Made by a program: the position numbers and the translations under genes. A DNA stretch of 64,000 bases from NCBI RefSeq assembly GCF_018390735.1, contig NZ_JAHBCL010000006.1, positions 62,001 through 126,000 of the forward strand, given 5' to 3'. Below the pieces are notes generated by a model, which saw only the letters and a list, made by a program, of their open reading frames with translations, was not told the DNA's origin and did not search any database. The stretch's first letter is position 1. Each line of letters starts with the position of its first letter. The stretch comes from Fusibacter paucivorans. GTDB taxonomy: Bacteria > Bacillota > Clostridia > Peptostreptococcales > Acidaminobacteraceae. Below, in pieces: positions 53,903 to 62,559 of this stretch.

Positions 53903-55327
53903 CTAATGAATCGTAAAAAAGATGTGCAACGGGGCATCAGATTTTGAAATAAGCGGCACGACAACATCAACATTACCAATGGTTTTCACCGCGTCGTAAT
54001 CAGGATAATTGTTACGTCCAAAATTGACATAGTAATTCGTATGTGTTTGTTGCACGTAATCCGCAATTTCAGCACCATACACCTCACCAAAAAAGGCCTT
54101 AACAGATTCTTTCAAAGGTGTCATATAACGGTCATCATATCCCTGTTTCCAGTATGTTTCTGTTCTTTCCGTATCATCATCATAAAGCCTATTGATGGTT
54201 AGCTCTACCGTGGCACCTTTTTTGGTTTGTGATGCCTTGTATGTTTTGGTATCTAAATAATGATCGTGATGTATTACAAATTGGAAGTATGGAAAATTAT
54301 TATAGTAATCCAGTTTGTTGCCAAGTGCTACTAATATGAATTCTTGTTGGCCACTTACGCCTTCCAGTGGACTTCTCGTCGTATAAAGACCTGAAAATCT
54401 TTCCAATCTCGCCATGTAGTTAAGTAAATTGTTTAATCTGGCTGTGAGATCCGGTGTATACGTATCTTTTACCACAAGGTCACCGTAACCGCCGCCGCCA
54501 TCTACAATTGTGAGGACACCATCTTCAAAGGTACTGATGGCATATTCTCTTGATAGGTGTTCTTCTTGGTATTCAGGCGATTGTGACTGCACCCACTCAA
54601 GCCACGACGAATCACCTTCAAGCGGTTTATCTTCTTCTATTGGCGTGCGCAGACTGTCATCTAGCAGTTTTGAGATCACAACACTGGCTTCGCCCCTTGT
54701 GGCATTGCCAAGCGGTTTAAAGGAACCGTCACCGTAGCCTGCGATGAAATTAAGGGCATAGGCTGTGGTGACTTCTGTTTTATAAGAAGCGGAGACATTG
54801 ACGAGATCACCAATTTGCTTTTGTGCTTTCGTCACAACGCCATCTGTGATGGCTGTGTCGCCGCCAATGGCATCATAAGCTTTTACAATAATCGATGCCA
54901 TTTCTTCTCTGGTAATAGCCGTCTCGTAGTCAGCTGCTGCCGTTGTATAATTTTCAAGCAGATTCATTTCGATGGCTTTTTCAATGTAAGGCATGCCCCA
55001 GTAGCTCCCAACTGGCGCAGTCGCATCTAGCGTGATCGTCCCCTCACTTTCAAGTGCTTTAAGCGTTAAAACGATAAATTCAATGCGTTTCAGTGTATTG
55101 TCAGGTTTAAAGGTACCGTCACCATACCCTGAGATAATGCCGCGGTCTGTCAGTGACGATACATAGCTGTTTGACCAGTGGGTGGTCATGTCGGAAAAGC
55201 CATTGCCATTAACATTAAGACCACTGTTGCTGTCCCCGTTGCCGTTATTCACCGCAAATGCAAAACCAGAAAGAAATAATACCCCTGCCATTATACCTGT
55301 TGTCACTTTGATTTTCAGATTTTTCAT
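53903..55327 (-). CDS. S-layer homology (SLH) domain protein
   Basis: The protein of about 474 residues has a signal peptide (MKNLKIKVTTGIMAGVLFLSGFAFA) and three SLH motifs (about 40-85, 100-150 and 165-220; HWSNSYVSSLTDRGIISGYGDGTFKP, and AYALNFIAGYGDGSFKPLGNATRGE). The second motif is degenerate. The C-terminal 230 residues are not recognised. SLH domains bind pyruvylated cell-wall polymer, so the protein is on the outer surface. The ribosome site GGGGAG selects MKNLKI, 17 codons inside the track ORF. It is co-transcribed with the giant protein and may anchor it. Confidence 0.87.
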   Translation of the reverse strand: MKNLKIKVTTGIMAGVLFLSGFAFAVNNGNGDSNSGLNVNGNGFSDMTTHWSNSYVSSLTDRGIISGYGDGTFKPDNTLKRIEFIVLTLKALESEGTITLDATAPVGSYWGMPYIEKAIEMNLLENYTTAAADYETAITREEMASIIVKAYDAIGGDTAITDGVVTKAQKQIGDLVNVSASYKTEVTTAYALNFIAGYGDGSFKPLGNATRGEASVVISKLLDDSLRTPIEEDKPLEGDSSWLEWVQSQSPEYQEEHLSREYAISTFEDGVLTIVDGGGGYGDLVVKDTYTPDLTARLNNLLNYMARLERFSGLYTTRSPLEGVSGQQEFILVALGNKLDYYNNFPYFQFVIHHDHYLDTKTYKASQTKKGATVELTINRLYDDDTERTETYWKQGYDDRYMTPLKESVKAFFGEVYGAEIADYVQQTHTNYYVNFGRNNYPDYDAVKTIGNVDVVVPLISKSDAPLHIFFTIH

Positions 55328-55742
55328 TTTATGTATACTCCCCTCAAATTTAGCGTTTTCAATCGTACGCTGCCACATATGCCGCCATAAAGTGTGTTGT
55401 CTATCGTTCTAAAAAATACGCATTGCAACGTATTGCAGTTGTTGATATCATGGCGCTGTTTGATTATTTATACTATTAAAACTTTTATACATTATTATAA
55501 CATAAATACAATTATTTCCAAATCCCCAAATGCATTCTTATCTCTCTTTTTTTGCTATGTTTCTACGCATTATCATCTGAGGAATTGTAGTCGACTTCAC
55601 ACGTAAATGAATCTGTTTCTTTTGATCTTGTTTGTCTTATCTTGTCTTATCTGTTCTTGTCTTATCTAAAATTTTCTTATCTTGTCTTTTCGATTTTGTC
55701 ATTTTTACATCGTTCTGGTTATTTAGCATCACAGGGAACGAC
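55328..55742. other. Upstream region of the SLH operon, no gene recognised
   Basis: This AT-rich region between the pyrimidine operon terminator and the SLH gene must hold the SLH promoter, but several AT-rich boxes fit and none is clearly best. It includes the TGTCTTATCT repeats at 55631-55690. The short ORFs here have no ribosome sites. Confidence 0.6.
55631..55690 (+). repeat. Short repeats of TGTCTTATCT upstream of the SLH gene
   Basis: TGTCTTATCT occurs at 55633, 55643 and 55658, with degenerate relatives (TTCTTATCTTGTC) just after. On the transcribed minus strand it reads AGATAAGACA. It lies about 300 bp upstream of the SLH start. It may be simple-sequence DNA or a cluster of regulator sites. 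Confidence 0.6.
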
Positions 55743-55747
55743 ATAAA

Positions 55748-55791
55748 AATAATGCCCAAATCAAAGTTTAAATCTTTGATCGGGCATTATT
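55748..55791 (-). terminator. Terminator of the pyrimidine degradation operon
   Basis: AATAATGCCC pairs with GGGCATTATT, with an inner ATCAAAG/CTTTGAT stem. On the minus strand TTTTTATG follows. It lies 65 bp after the stop of the substrate-binding protein gene. Confidence 0.88.
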
Positions 55792-55855
55792 TGATCACTT
55801 CTTTTATACTTTATTAACTATTTTTATTCAATGTCTTGGTTAATGATCGTCTCAA

Positions 55856-56935
55856 TTATTTCGTTGCTTCTTCGAAGTATTTGCTGGTAATCGTCGTATC
55901 GTCAAGTACCGCAGGCTCTGTCAGCAAGCCGTATTTGTAAGCGAGGTCTGCCGTTTGTTGGATGGCATCCATATCGATGTAGCCGATTTTTGCAGGGTCA
56001 AAACCTTCTGGTGTAACAAGTTTTGCGATTTCTTTTGCCATGTAGACTTGGTGCTCAAGCGAAACACTTTGGTCAGCATCATAAACGACTTGACCTGCCG
56101 CTTCAGGATCTGCACATGCATCTTGCCATCCTTTGATAGAGGCTCTTAAGAATCTGACGAAGAGGTCTTCGTTTTCCGCAATCCATTCATCAGTAACGAA
56201 TAGACAGTCTTCAAGCATTGCAACGCCTTCATCATTCATATCAAGGACGTTTAAGTCTGCATCCGAAAGACCTGATTCGAGCAATAAGCCGTATTCATTG
56301 TAAGTCATGGCAGAAGCTGCATCAATTTCGTCATTGAGTATTTGGTTCATGGTAAAGTCTTGTTGTACGAGTTCGAGATCTTTTTCTCTGTCGATGCCGT
56401 TTGCTTCGAGAAGTGCATAAATTTCATACTCATTGCCGCCGAACCAAGAGCCAACTTTTTTGCCGACTAAGTCTTCCGGTGATGTAATGCCTGTTTCTGC
56501 TTTAGAGACGAGAAGCATTGCGCTCTTTTGGAATACTTGTGCCACTTCTTTGAGTTCCCATCCTTGTGACTGGTACTTCAGCAAGCTCGATACCCAAGTG
56601 ACACCGACATCGGCAACGCCGTTGTAAACTTGCTGTTCAGGGATGATATCACTACCGCCCGGCAAGATTTCAATATCAATGCCTTCATCTTCATAGTAAC
56701 CTTTGGAAGCCGCCATATAGTACCCCATAAATTGTGACTGAGGCAGCCATTTGAGCTGAATCGTCATTTTGTCCATTTCTTTTGGCGTGTCCGTGGATGT
56801 TGACGATTCGGTTGTTGTTTCTGATGCAGAAGCGCTTTCTGTCGATGCAGGCGCACTCGAGCTGCACGCTGACATCAGGAGTGATACCATAAGCAGCATC
56901 ACTAACACAAGTTTTAAATTTCTCTTTTTAAACAT
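55856..56935 (-). CDS. ABC transporter substrate-binding lipoprotein (NMT1/SsuA type)
   Basis: The 359-aa protein has a lipoprotein signal (LLMSAC, lipid Cys24), a Ser/Thr-rich linker and an NMT1/THI5-like binding domain (about 50-340; IQLKWLPQSQFMGYYMAASKGYYEDEGIDIEI). This family includes binders of thiamine-type pyrimidines, nitrate, sulfonates and riboflavin. GGGAGG precedes the ATG. Two permease genes and an ATPase gene lie upstream in one operon with pyrimidine catabolic enzymes, so uracil, thymine or a related pyrimidine is the likely ligand, which is inference. Confidence 0.87.
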   Translation of the reverse strand: MFKKRNLKLVLVMLLMVSLLMSACSSSAPASTESASASETTTESSTSTDTPKEMDKMTIQLKWLPQSQFMGYYMAASKGYYEDEGIDIEILPGGSDIIPEQQVYNGVADVGVTWVSSLLKYQSQGWELKEVAQVFQKSAMLLVSKAETGITSPEDLVGKKVGSWFGGNEYEIYALLEANGIDREKDLELVQQDFTMNQILNDEIDAASAMTYNEYGLLLESGLSDADLNVLDMNDEGVAMLEDCLFVTDEWIAENEDLFVRFLRASIKGWQDACADPEAAGQVVYDADQSVSLEHQVYMAKEIAKLVTPEGFDPAKIGYIDMDAIQQTADLAYKYGLLTEPAVLDDTTITSKYFEEATK

Positions 56936-56956
56936 TTAAATTCCTCCCTTATTTTT

Positions 56957-57724
56957 CTATCTTTGTGAAGCATGCCACTTGATGACATTGCGTTCTAACA
57001 ATAAGATGACGATGTAAATCAAAACGCCGGCAAGTGATGCGACGACGATATACGACCAGCCCATTGCCATTTCAGCTTTTCTAAGGTTATCTTTGATGCC
57101 AAAGCCGAGACCGGCTGTTGACGTCGCAAAATATTCGCTGATAATAGCCGCAATAATGGAAGCTGCTACGTTGATTTTAAACGCCGTAAAAACATTGGGC
57201 ATACAGTTTGGCAATCGGAGCTTCTTAAAGATCACCCAGCGTTCAGCCGCCACGGAGTGCATTAAGTCCATGGAATACGGCTTCAAGGTGTTGAGTCCGC
57301 TGTATGCGTTCATGGCCATTGCAGCCATGCAGACAATGGTAACGACGCCGATTTTCTGCGCCATCCCCGTCGAAAAATACAGGTTCATAATTGGCGACAA
57401 GGCGACAATTGGCATTGCATTAAAAGCTGTGATAATGATAAGACCGCCATAGCCCCACTTCGGAAAAATCGTTGCGATCACGGCGATCATAAAGCCGATG
57501 GCCGATCCAATCATCATGCCGATAAAAGCACCTGAAAGGGTAACGCCGCAGTCTTTAATCGCCTTTGGCAAGTTCGCATGCAGTGTCTGCACGATTTCTA
57601 ATGGCACGGGAAGTTGAAACGGTTTTAAATCCAATACTTTATGGACGTATCCCATTTGCCACAGTGCTAAAAAAGCGATCCCGAAAAGCAATGGCCACAA
57701 GATATTCTTAACTTTGTTCATCAT
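56957..57724 (-). CDS. ABC transporter permease (SsuC/ThiX-like), second copy
   Basis: The 255-aa protein has six membrane helices and the EAA-type loop for ATPase contact (EYFATSTAGLGFGIKDNLRKAEM). It is homologous to the neighbouring permease, so the importer uses a heterodimeric channel. Its ATG overlaps the stop of the upstream permease by 4 bp. It passes the substrate delivered by the lipoprotein into the cytoplasm. Confidence 0.88.
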   Translation of the reverse strand: MMNKVKNILWPLLFGIAFLALWQMGYVHKVLDLKPFQLPVPLEIVQTLHANLPKAIKDCGVTLSGAFIGMMIGSAIGFMIAVIATIFPKWGYGGLIIITAFNAMPIVALSPIMNLYFSTGMAQKIGVVTIVCMAAMAMNAYSGLNTLKPYSMDLMHSVAAERWVIFKKLRLPNCMPNVFTAFKINVAASIIAAIISEYFATSTAGLGFGIKDNLRKAEMAMGWSYIVVASLAGVLIYIVILLLERNVIKWHASQR

Positions 57725-58512
57725 GCCGTTTCACCCTCCTTTCCCGATTGCCATGGGAGGAAGAAATGCTCTGCATTAATCACGAGATAGTAACTGACAA
57801 TTCCTAAAATAGCACTGGTAATAACGGAAGCCCAAAAAATATCCATTGAGCTTGAATAGAGCGAATAAAGCATTTTTACGCCAATGCCGCTCTTTGAACC
57901 AAGCATGTCAACTAAGATAGAGGCCGTAACAGCCATTGGCGCGGCAATTTTTAAACCTGTAAACAAATAGGGCATCGCGTAGGGCAGCATCAGTTTTCGA
58001 TAGACATTGAATTTTGATGCCGCAATGGCATAAAGCAGCTCTTTCTTTTCTTGATCAACGCTTTTGAGACCACTGAGCATATTGACGGAAACCGGGAAGA
58101 ACGTAATGTAGGCGGCTATGATAATCCTCGAAAGATTCATATCCCTGACAATATTGAAAATAATCGGCGCCAGCCCCAATACCGGGATCATCTGTGAAAT
58201 GATGAGATATGGAAACGCAATGCGCTCCAGTGTCTTGGATAAACTCATGAGAATGGCTAAGACGACGCCAATGACAGCTCCAATGGCAAATCCCAAGAGC
58301 GCTCGCGAAAAGGTTACAGCGCTTGCTTCAAGCAGCATGCCGGCATTTTGGAACATGGTGATAAAAATCGTATGGAGAAATGGTAATTTTACCGATGCCA
58401 TCTCACTCTTCACCACGTATTTCAAGATGAAGGCCATGATTTCCCAGAATGCCAGAATACCGACTAGCCAGACGGCTGTTACCAGCCTTCTTTCATGTTT
58501 TGAGATGGTCAC
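57721..58512 (-). CDS. ABC transporter permease (SsuC/ThiX-like), first copy
   Basis: The protein of about 263 residues has six membrane helices and a BPD transport domain with the cytoplasmic coupling segment VDMLGSKSGIGVKMLYSLYSS. AGGAGGTG upstream selects the GTG start 7 codons inside the track ORF, giving a 4-bp overlap (GTGA) with the ATPase gene. It pairs with the second permease. Confidence 0.88.
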   Translation of the reverse strand: MTISKHERRLVTAVWLVGILAFWEIMAFILKYVVKSEMASVKLPFLHTIFITMFQNAGMLLEASAVTFSRALLGFAIGAVIGVVLAILMSLSKTLERIAFPYLIISQMIPVLGLAPIIFNIVRDMNLSRIIIAAYITFFPVSVNMLSGLKSVDQEKKELLYAIAASKFNVYRKLMLPYAMPYLFTGLKIAAPMAVTASILVDMLGSKSGIGVKMLYSLYSSSMDIFWASVITSAILGIVSYYLVINAEHFFLPWQSGKEGETA

Positions 58513-59285
58513 ATTTTCACCTCCTGAAAGCACTTTCTAATCTTTGCTACGTATTCAAAGAATTCAGGTGAATCTCTGAGTTCATTGCGCCTCGGTCTTG
58601 GCAAATCAATGTCAACTACCGCTGCCAATTTACCCGGATGAGGCGTCAAGACGATGACGCGATCTGAAAGAAAAACGGATTCCGGAATATTGTGTGTGAC
58701 GAAAATAACGGTACTCTTTGTCTTGCCCCAAATCTCGAGCAAATCTTCATTGAGCTTTTCTCTTGTAAACTCATCCAGCGCCGAGAACGGCTCATCCATG
58801 AGCAGGTATTTAGGATTAAGCGCCAATGCTCTGGCAATGCCGACACGCTGCTGCATACCACCGCTGAGTTCAAATGGATATTTCTTGCCAAAGTCTTTCA
58901 GCCCTACCAAATCCAGCTTTTCATCAATCCGTGAAGTTCGCTCTTTTTTCGGAACGCCCATAATCTCCATGGGCAGACATATATTGCGTCTGACCGTTCG
59001 CCAATCGTAAAGAACCGGCTGTTGGAACACAATGCCATATTCCTGTTTGATCCGTATATCCCTCGGAGACTGACCGTCAATAATAATTTCACCGTCCGTT
59101 GGCTGAAGCAAATCGGCGATGATTCTTAAAAGCGTCGTTTTGCCGCACCCAGAAGGGCCTAACAGCGAAATGAACTCTCCTTCTTTAATATCTAAACTAA
59201 CACTGTCCAGTGCATTGATTTTTTCACCTGCATTATTGGTGTAAACCATGCTGACATCTTTTACTTGAATTTGTGTTTCTGACAT
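58509..59285 (-). CDS. ABC transporter ATP-binding protein (SsuB/TauB-like)
   Basis: The 258-aa ATPase has Walker A GPSGCGKTTLLRII, Q-loop VFQQPVLYDW, signature ELSGGMQQRVGIARAL, Walker B YLLMDEPFSALDE and switch His (FVTHNIPESVFLSD). Its closest types are nitrate/sulfonate/taurine and thiamine-precursor importers. It powers the two permeases encoded downstream. GGGGGA precedes the ATG. It lies 30 bp after the dihydropyrimidine dehydrogenase gene. Confidence 0.9.
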   Translation of the reverse strand: MSETQIQVKDVSMVYTNNAGEKINALDSVSLDIKEGEFISLLGPSGCGKTTLLRIIADLLQPTDGEIIIDGQSPRDIRIKQEYGIVFQQPVLYDWRTVRRNICLPMEIMGVPKKERTSRIDEKLDLVGLKDFGKKYPFELSGGMQQRVGIARALALNPKYLLMDEPFSALDEFTREKLNEDLLEIWGKTKSTVIFVTHNIPESVFLSDRVIVLTPHPGKLAAVVDIDLPRPRRNELRDSPEFFEYVAKIRKCFQEVKM

Positions 59286-59315
59286 AAGTCCCCCTTTAAC
59301 CTCGAAGGTTTTTCT

Positions 59316-60824
59316 CTAATGCTTATGCGCTACTCTTGTACCAGTGCTAATGGCACCAACCGGACAAACCACAGCACACAAATGGCATCCGACACACTTA
59401 TCCGCCAATAGTCTCGGCGTTCTGTCTGATGTTAGTGTCAACGCCTGATGACCGCCATCATCACAAGAAACGTAACATCTGCCGCAGCCAATGCACTTGA
59501 TTCGATCAAACTTGGGATACGCAATGGATTGTCGATTCAAAGCCTCGGAAGAAACGAGATTTGGCAATGCCTTGCCGACAATTTCCTGAATTTTTGTATA
59601 CCCTTGTGACTGCAAATAGCGTTTCATGCCGTCAATCATATCATCAATCACACGGTAACCATATTGCATAACCGAAGTAGTTACCTGTAGGTTTTCACAG
59701 CCCATCGCCATAAATTCTGCGGCATCCCGCCATGTTTCTATGCCGCCCATGCCACTAATAGGCGCAGCTGATAGCTGAAAGTGCTTTTTCATATCATGAA
59801 TAAAACGCAGTGCTATGGGTTTCACCGTTTTACCGGAGTACCCGCCGACACAGGATTTTCCCTCTACAGAAGGTTCTGAGCCAAAAGAGCCCAAATCGAC
59901 ATTCATAATACTCTTAATGGTATTAATCGCCGCGATTCCCGTTGCACCGGCTTCCATTGCGGCAATGGCAGGCGGCTCCATATTACCAACATTCGGCGTC
60001 ATTTTGGCAAGTACAGGCAAATGTGTTCCTGCGAGCGTCGCTTTTGTATATTTATAGACGAGTTCGGGATCTTGCCCCACATCGGAGCCAAGACCATCGC
60101 CAGACATGTGCGGACACGAAAAATTGCATTCAATGATATCTGCGCCTGCTTCTGTGACGACTTTCGCCAAATACGTCCATTCCGCTTCATTCTGTCCTAA
60201 AATTGAAGCAATCAGCACTTTATTGGGATAATCTTTTTTCAGCTTTCTGAAATAGCTTAAATTTTCTTCCAGTGTATGATCTGATATCTGCTCAATATTT
60301 TTAAAGCCTATAAAGGAATTGCCTTCTTTGCGTATGCCGGCGAATCTCGGTGATACTTCTTCCGGTACAAAAGTGCCCACCGTTTTAAAACAAGCACCAC
60401 CCCATCCCATTTCAAATGCACGCGCCACCATCTCATAATTACTGGCGACAACAGACGATGAAAGAAAAAACGGATTTTCGCAATGAACACCGCAAAAGTC
60501 AATACTGAGGTCTACATTCGAATCAATTGCTTCTGTGTTTGTTTCAGCCGCACCTGCACTGGCAAACATCATAAAACCTTTAATATCTACCGGTCGATCA
60601 ATTTTACTTTTTACACAATGCGCTTGACACGTTTGCAGTTCACATGAAGCACAAACATCACCGGATGCTTTGGCAAAGGCACCTATCACGTTGTCAAATC
60701 GATAAGCGAGTAAAACACCCGCCGGATCTTGACCTTGAGGACAGTGTTTGGTACAAGGTGCATCATGGCAAAGCAAGCACCCGTCTGATTCATTTTTTGC
60801 TGCAAAAGCGCTAAGTGGCGACAT
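59316..60824 (-). CDS. Dihydropyrimidine dehydrogenase, PreA-like, with N-terminal Fe-S extension
   Basis: The 502-aa protein has three parts. An N-terminal Cys-rich segment (about 15-85; CLLCHDAPCTKHCP and CASCELQTCQAHC) resembles the Fe-S domain of GltD/PreT and of animal DPD domain I. A PreA/DHODH-type FMN barrel follows (about 105-420; FFLSSSVVASN, NFSCPHMSGDG). A C-terminal 2[4Fe-4S] ferredoxin domain ends it (CIGCGRCYVSC and CVGCHLCAVVC). It should reduce uracil or thymine to the dihydro form. Usual PreA is about 90 residues shorter and works with PreT; no PreT is seen here, so ferredoxin may be the donor. AAGGAGG precedes the ATG. Confidence 0.85.
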   Translation of the reverse strand: MSPLSAFAAKNESDGCLLCHDAPCTKHCPQGQDPAGVLLAYRFDNVIGAFAKASGDVCASCELQTCQAHCVKSKIDRPVDIKGFMMFASAGAAETNTEAIDSNVDLSIDFCGVHCENPFFLSSSVVASNYEMVARAFEMGWGGACFKTVGTFVPEEVSPRFAGIRKEGNSFIGFKNIEQISDHTLEENLSYFRKLKKDYPNKVLIASILGQNEAEWTYLAKVVTEAGADIIECNFSCPHMSGDGLGSDVGQDPELVYKYTKATLAGTHLPVLAKMTPNVGNMEPPAIAAMEAGATGIAAINTIKSIMNVDLGSFGSEPSVEGKSCVGGYSGKTVKPIALRFIHDMKKHFQLSAAPISGMGGIETWRDAAEFMAMGCENLQVTTSVMQYGYRVIDDMIDGMKRYLQSQGYTKIQEIVGKALPNLVSSEALNRQSIAYPKFDRIKCIGCGRCYVSCDDGGHQALTLTSDRTPRLLADKCVGCHLCAVVCPVGAISTGTRVAHKH

Positions 60825-60838
60825 ACACGTCCTCCTTT

Positions 60839-60902
60839 CTTTTTATCTTTATTTCTTTTTATCTTTATTTCTTTTTATCTTTATTTCTTTTTATCTCTAT
60901 CT
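60839..60902 (+). repeat. 16-bp tandem repeat in the 5' leader of the preA-like gene
   Basis: CTTTTTATCTTTATTT occurs three times without mismatch (60839-60886) and a fourth time with two changes, then decays into similar pyrimidine-rich sequence to about 60930. On the transcript it reads as an A-rich leader with no C, ending directly at the ribosome site AAAGGAGG. Such tandem units can change in number by slippage. Confidence 0.9.
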
Positions 60903-60938
60903 CTCTTTATTTCTCTTTTTATCTCTCTTTTAGTTTTT

Positions 60939-60968
60939 CTATAACTCTGTATCAATCCAACTTGCCAA
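60939..60968 (-). promoter_or_regulatory. Possible internal promoter before the preA-like gene
   Basis: On the minus strand TTGGCA (60963-60968) and TTATAG (60939-60944) are 18 bp apart. Transcription from here would begin just before the C-free repeat leader. It would allow preA and the importer to be expressed apart from the upstream genes. Confidence 0.45.
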
Positions 60969-61090
60969 ATCCTTGCTATCTCTCACTGTCGATTTCTTGT
61001 TTCTCTATTTTCTTTATGGTTTTCTACGCTTTACAAACAGCGTTGCGCAGTCATTTTTAATTGTTGAATGCATTCATATACAGATACGTT

Positions 61091-62461
61091 TTAATCATTG
61101 CGACTGGCACGTTTTACGAATTGACCCCATCCGGCTTCACCGACGAATTCACCATCTTTATAGACGAGCTTTCCTCTGGAAAATGTCATCACCGGATAAC
61201 CATTCAGCGATTTGCCTTCCCAGATCGTATGATCGTAATCCGAATGCATATTGTCAACACTAATCGTTAACGTCTTCTCAGGATCGTAAATGACGATATC
61301 TGCGTCTTTGCCGACTGTCAGCGATCCTTTTGACGTACAGCCGAAGATTTTCGCCGGATTTGTCGAACAGAGTTCTACAGCTCTGCTGAATGAGATTTTG
61401 CCGTCATTTGCCGCAGCCAGCATATACGGATAGAGGTTTTCAACCCCTGCACAGCCATTTGGTATTTTCGTGAAATCATCCTTGCCCCAGTCTTTTTCAT
61501 AGCTTTGGAAAGGACAGTGATCGGTAGCAACCGTATCAATCTGACCATTTTGAATGGCTTTCCAGAGAGCGTCCTGACTTTCCTGTCCTTTCATCGGCGG
61601 TGAACAGACGAAATTACGGCCGTCTTCACGCTTATACACTTCACTGGTAAATTCCAGATACTGCGGGCACGTTTCAACGTAAATATCGTGCCCTTCTCGT
61701 TTGGCATCTATGGCAGCTTCAAGCCCTTCTTTATCAGCCATGTGTACAATGTACAACGGTGCCTCTAAATGCTTCGCCCAGTGAATGCCGCGTTTATCCG
61801 CTTCTGCTTCCACGTATTCAGGTCTGGAAAGGTAGTGATACCAAGGCGATAACTTGCCTTCTGCGACAAATTTAGCAACATTTAAGTCGATAAGATCCGG
61901 ATTTTCAGCATGAAGATTAATCATAGCACCAATCTCCTTTGCACGTGCGAGCAACTTGGCAAATGTACCGTCATCAACCATCATGCCTTCTTTTTTGTAG
62001 ACAAAGAAACATTTAAAACTCGTAATCCCTTCTTCAACGGCTGTTGCCATCTCTTCGATAATTTTGCCTTCCTCAATGTCGGTGATGCAGCAATGGAAGG
62101 CATAGTCAATACAGGCTTCCGCCTCGCATATTTTCTTTTTATCGTTAATCAGTCCCATAATGCCTGTCCCCTTGCGCTGTACCGGGTAATCAAATACCGT
62201 GGTAACACCGCCGCATGCTGCCGCTCGGGTACCAGAGAAATAACCGTCCGCTGAAACCGTACCGCCAAAAGGCATGGCAAGATGGGTGTGTACATCAATG
62301 GCGCCGGGCAATACGAGTTTACCTTTTGCATCAATAACTGTTGTAGCCGTTTCTGGCAAAAGTGTTCCAATGGCAACGATTTTGCCATCTTTCACGGCAA
62401 GATCCGCTGAATAGGTTTCTGATGATGTTACAATGGTGCCGTTCTTTATTAATAAATCCAT
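61091..62461 (-). CDS. Dihydropyrimidinase (D-hydantoinase family)
   Basis: The 456-aa protein has the amidohydrolase metal motifs: IDVHTHLAMPFGGT, the Lys to be carboxylated (ITSFKCFFVYKK), INLHAEN, the later IVHMAD and ATDHCPF. It opens dihydrouracil or dihydrothymine to N-carbamoyl-beta-amino acids, step 2 of reductive pyrimidine breakdown; hydantoins may also be used. AGGAGGT precedes the ATG. It lies between the Fe-ADH and the PreA-like dehydrogenase in one operon, which supports the pyrimidine role. The length is normal. Confidence 0.92.
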   Translation of the reverse strand: MDLLIKNGTIVTSSETYSADLAVKDGKIVAIGTLLPETATTVIDAKGKLVLPGAIDVHTHLAMPFGGTVSADGYFSGTRAAACGGVTTVFDYPVQRKGTGIMGLINDKKKICEAEACIDYAFHCCITDIEEGKIIEEMATAVEEGITSFKCFFVYKKEGMMVDDGTFAKLLARAKEIGAMINLHAENPDLIDLNVAKFVAEGKLSPWYHYLSRPEYVEAEADKRGIHWAKHLEAPLYIVHMADKEGLEAAIDAKREGHDIYVETCPQYLEFTSEVYKREDGRNFVCSPPMKGQESQDALWKAIQNGQIDTVATDHCPFQSYEKDWGKDDFTKIPNGCAGVENLYPYMLAAANDGKISFSRAVELCSTNPAKIFGCTSKGSLTVGKDADIVIYDPEKTLTISVDNMHSDYDHTIWEGKSLNGYPVMTFSRGKLVYKDGEFVGEAGWGQFVKRASRND

Positions 62462-62559
62462 AGCATTACCTCCTTACGCTTTTTCTGCTTATTTCCTGAC
62501 AACTTATTCGCGATAACTGTTTGAATAAAGGTTAGCTTTTAACGGCCAAAATTTTGACA

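Noticed and set aside
60748-61060. Low-complexity ORFs rich in Phe, Leu and Ser
   Set aside because: They are translations of the 16-bp pyrimidine repeat on the wrong strand and have no ribosome site.
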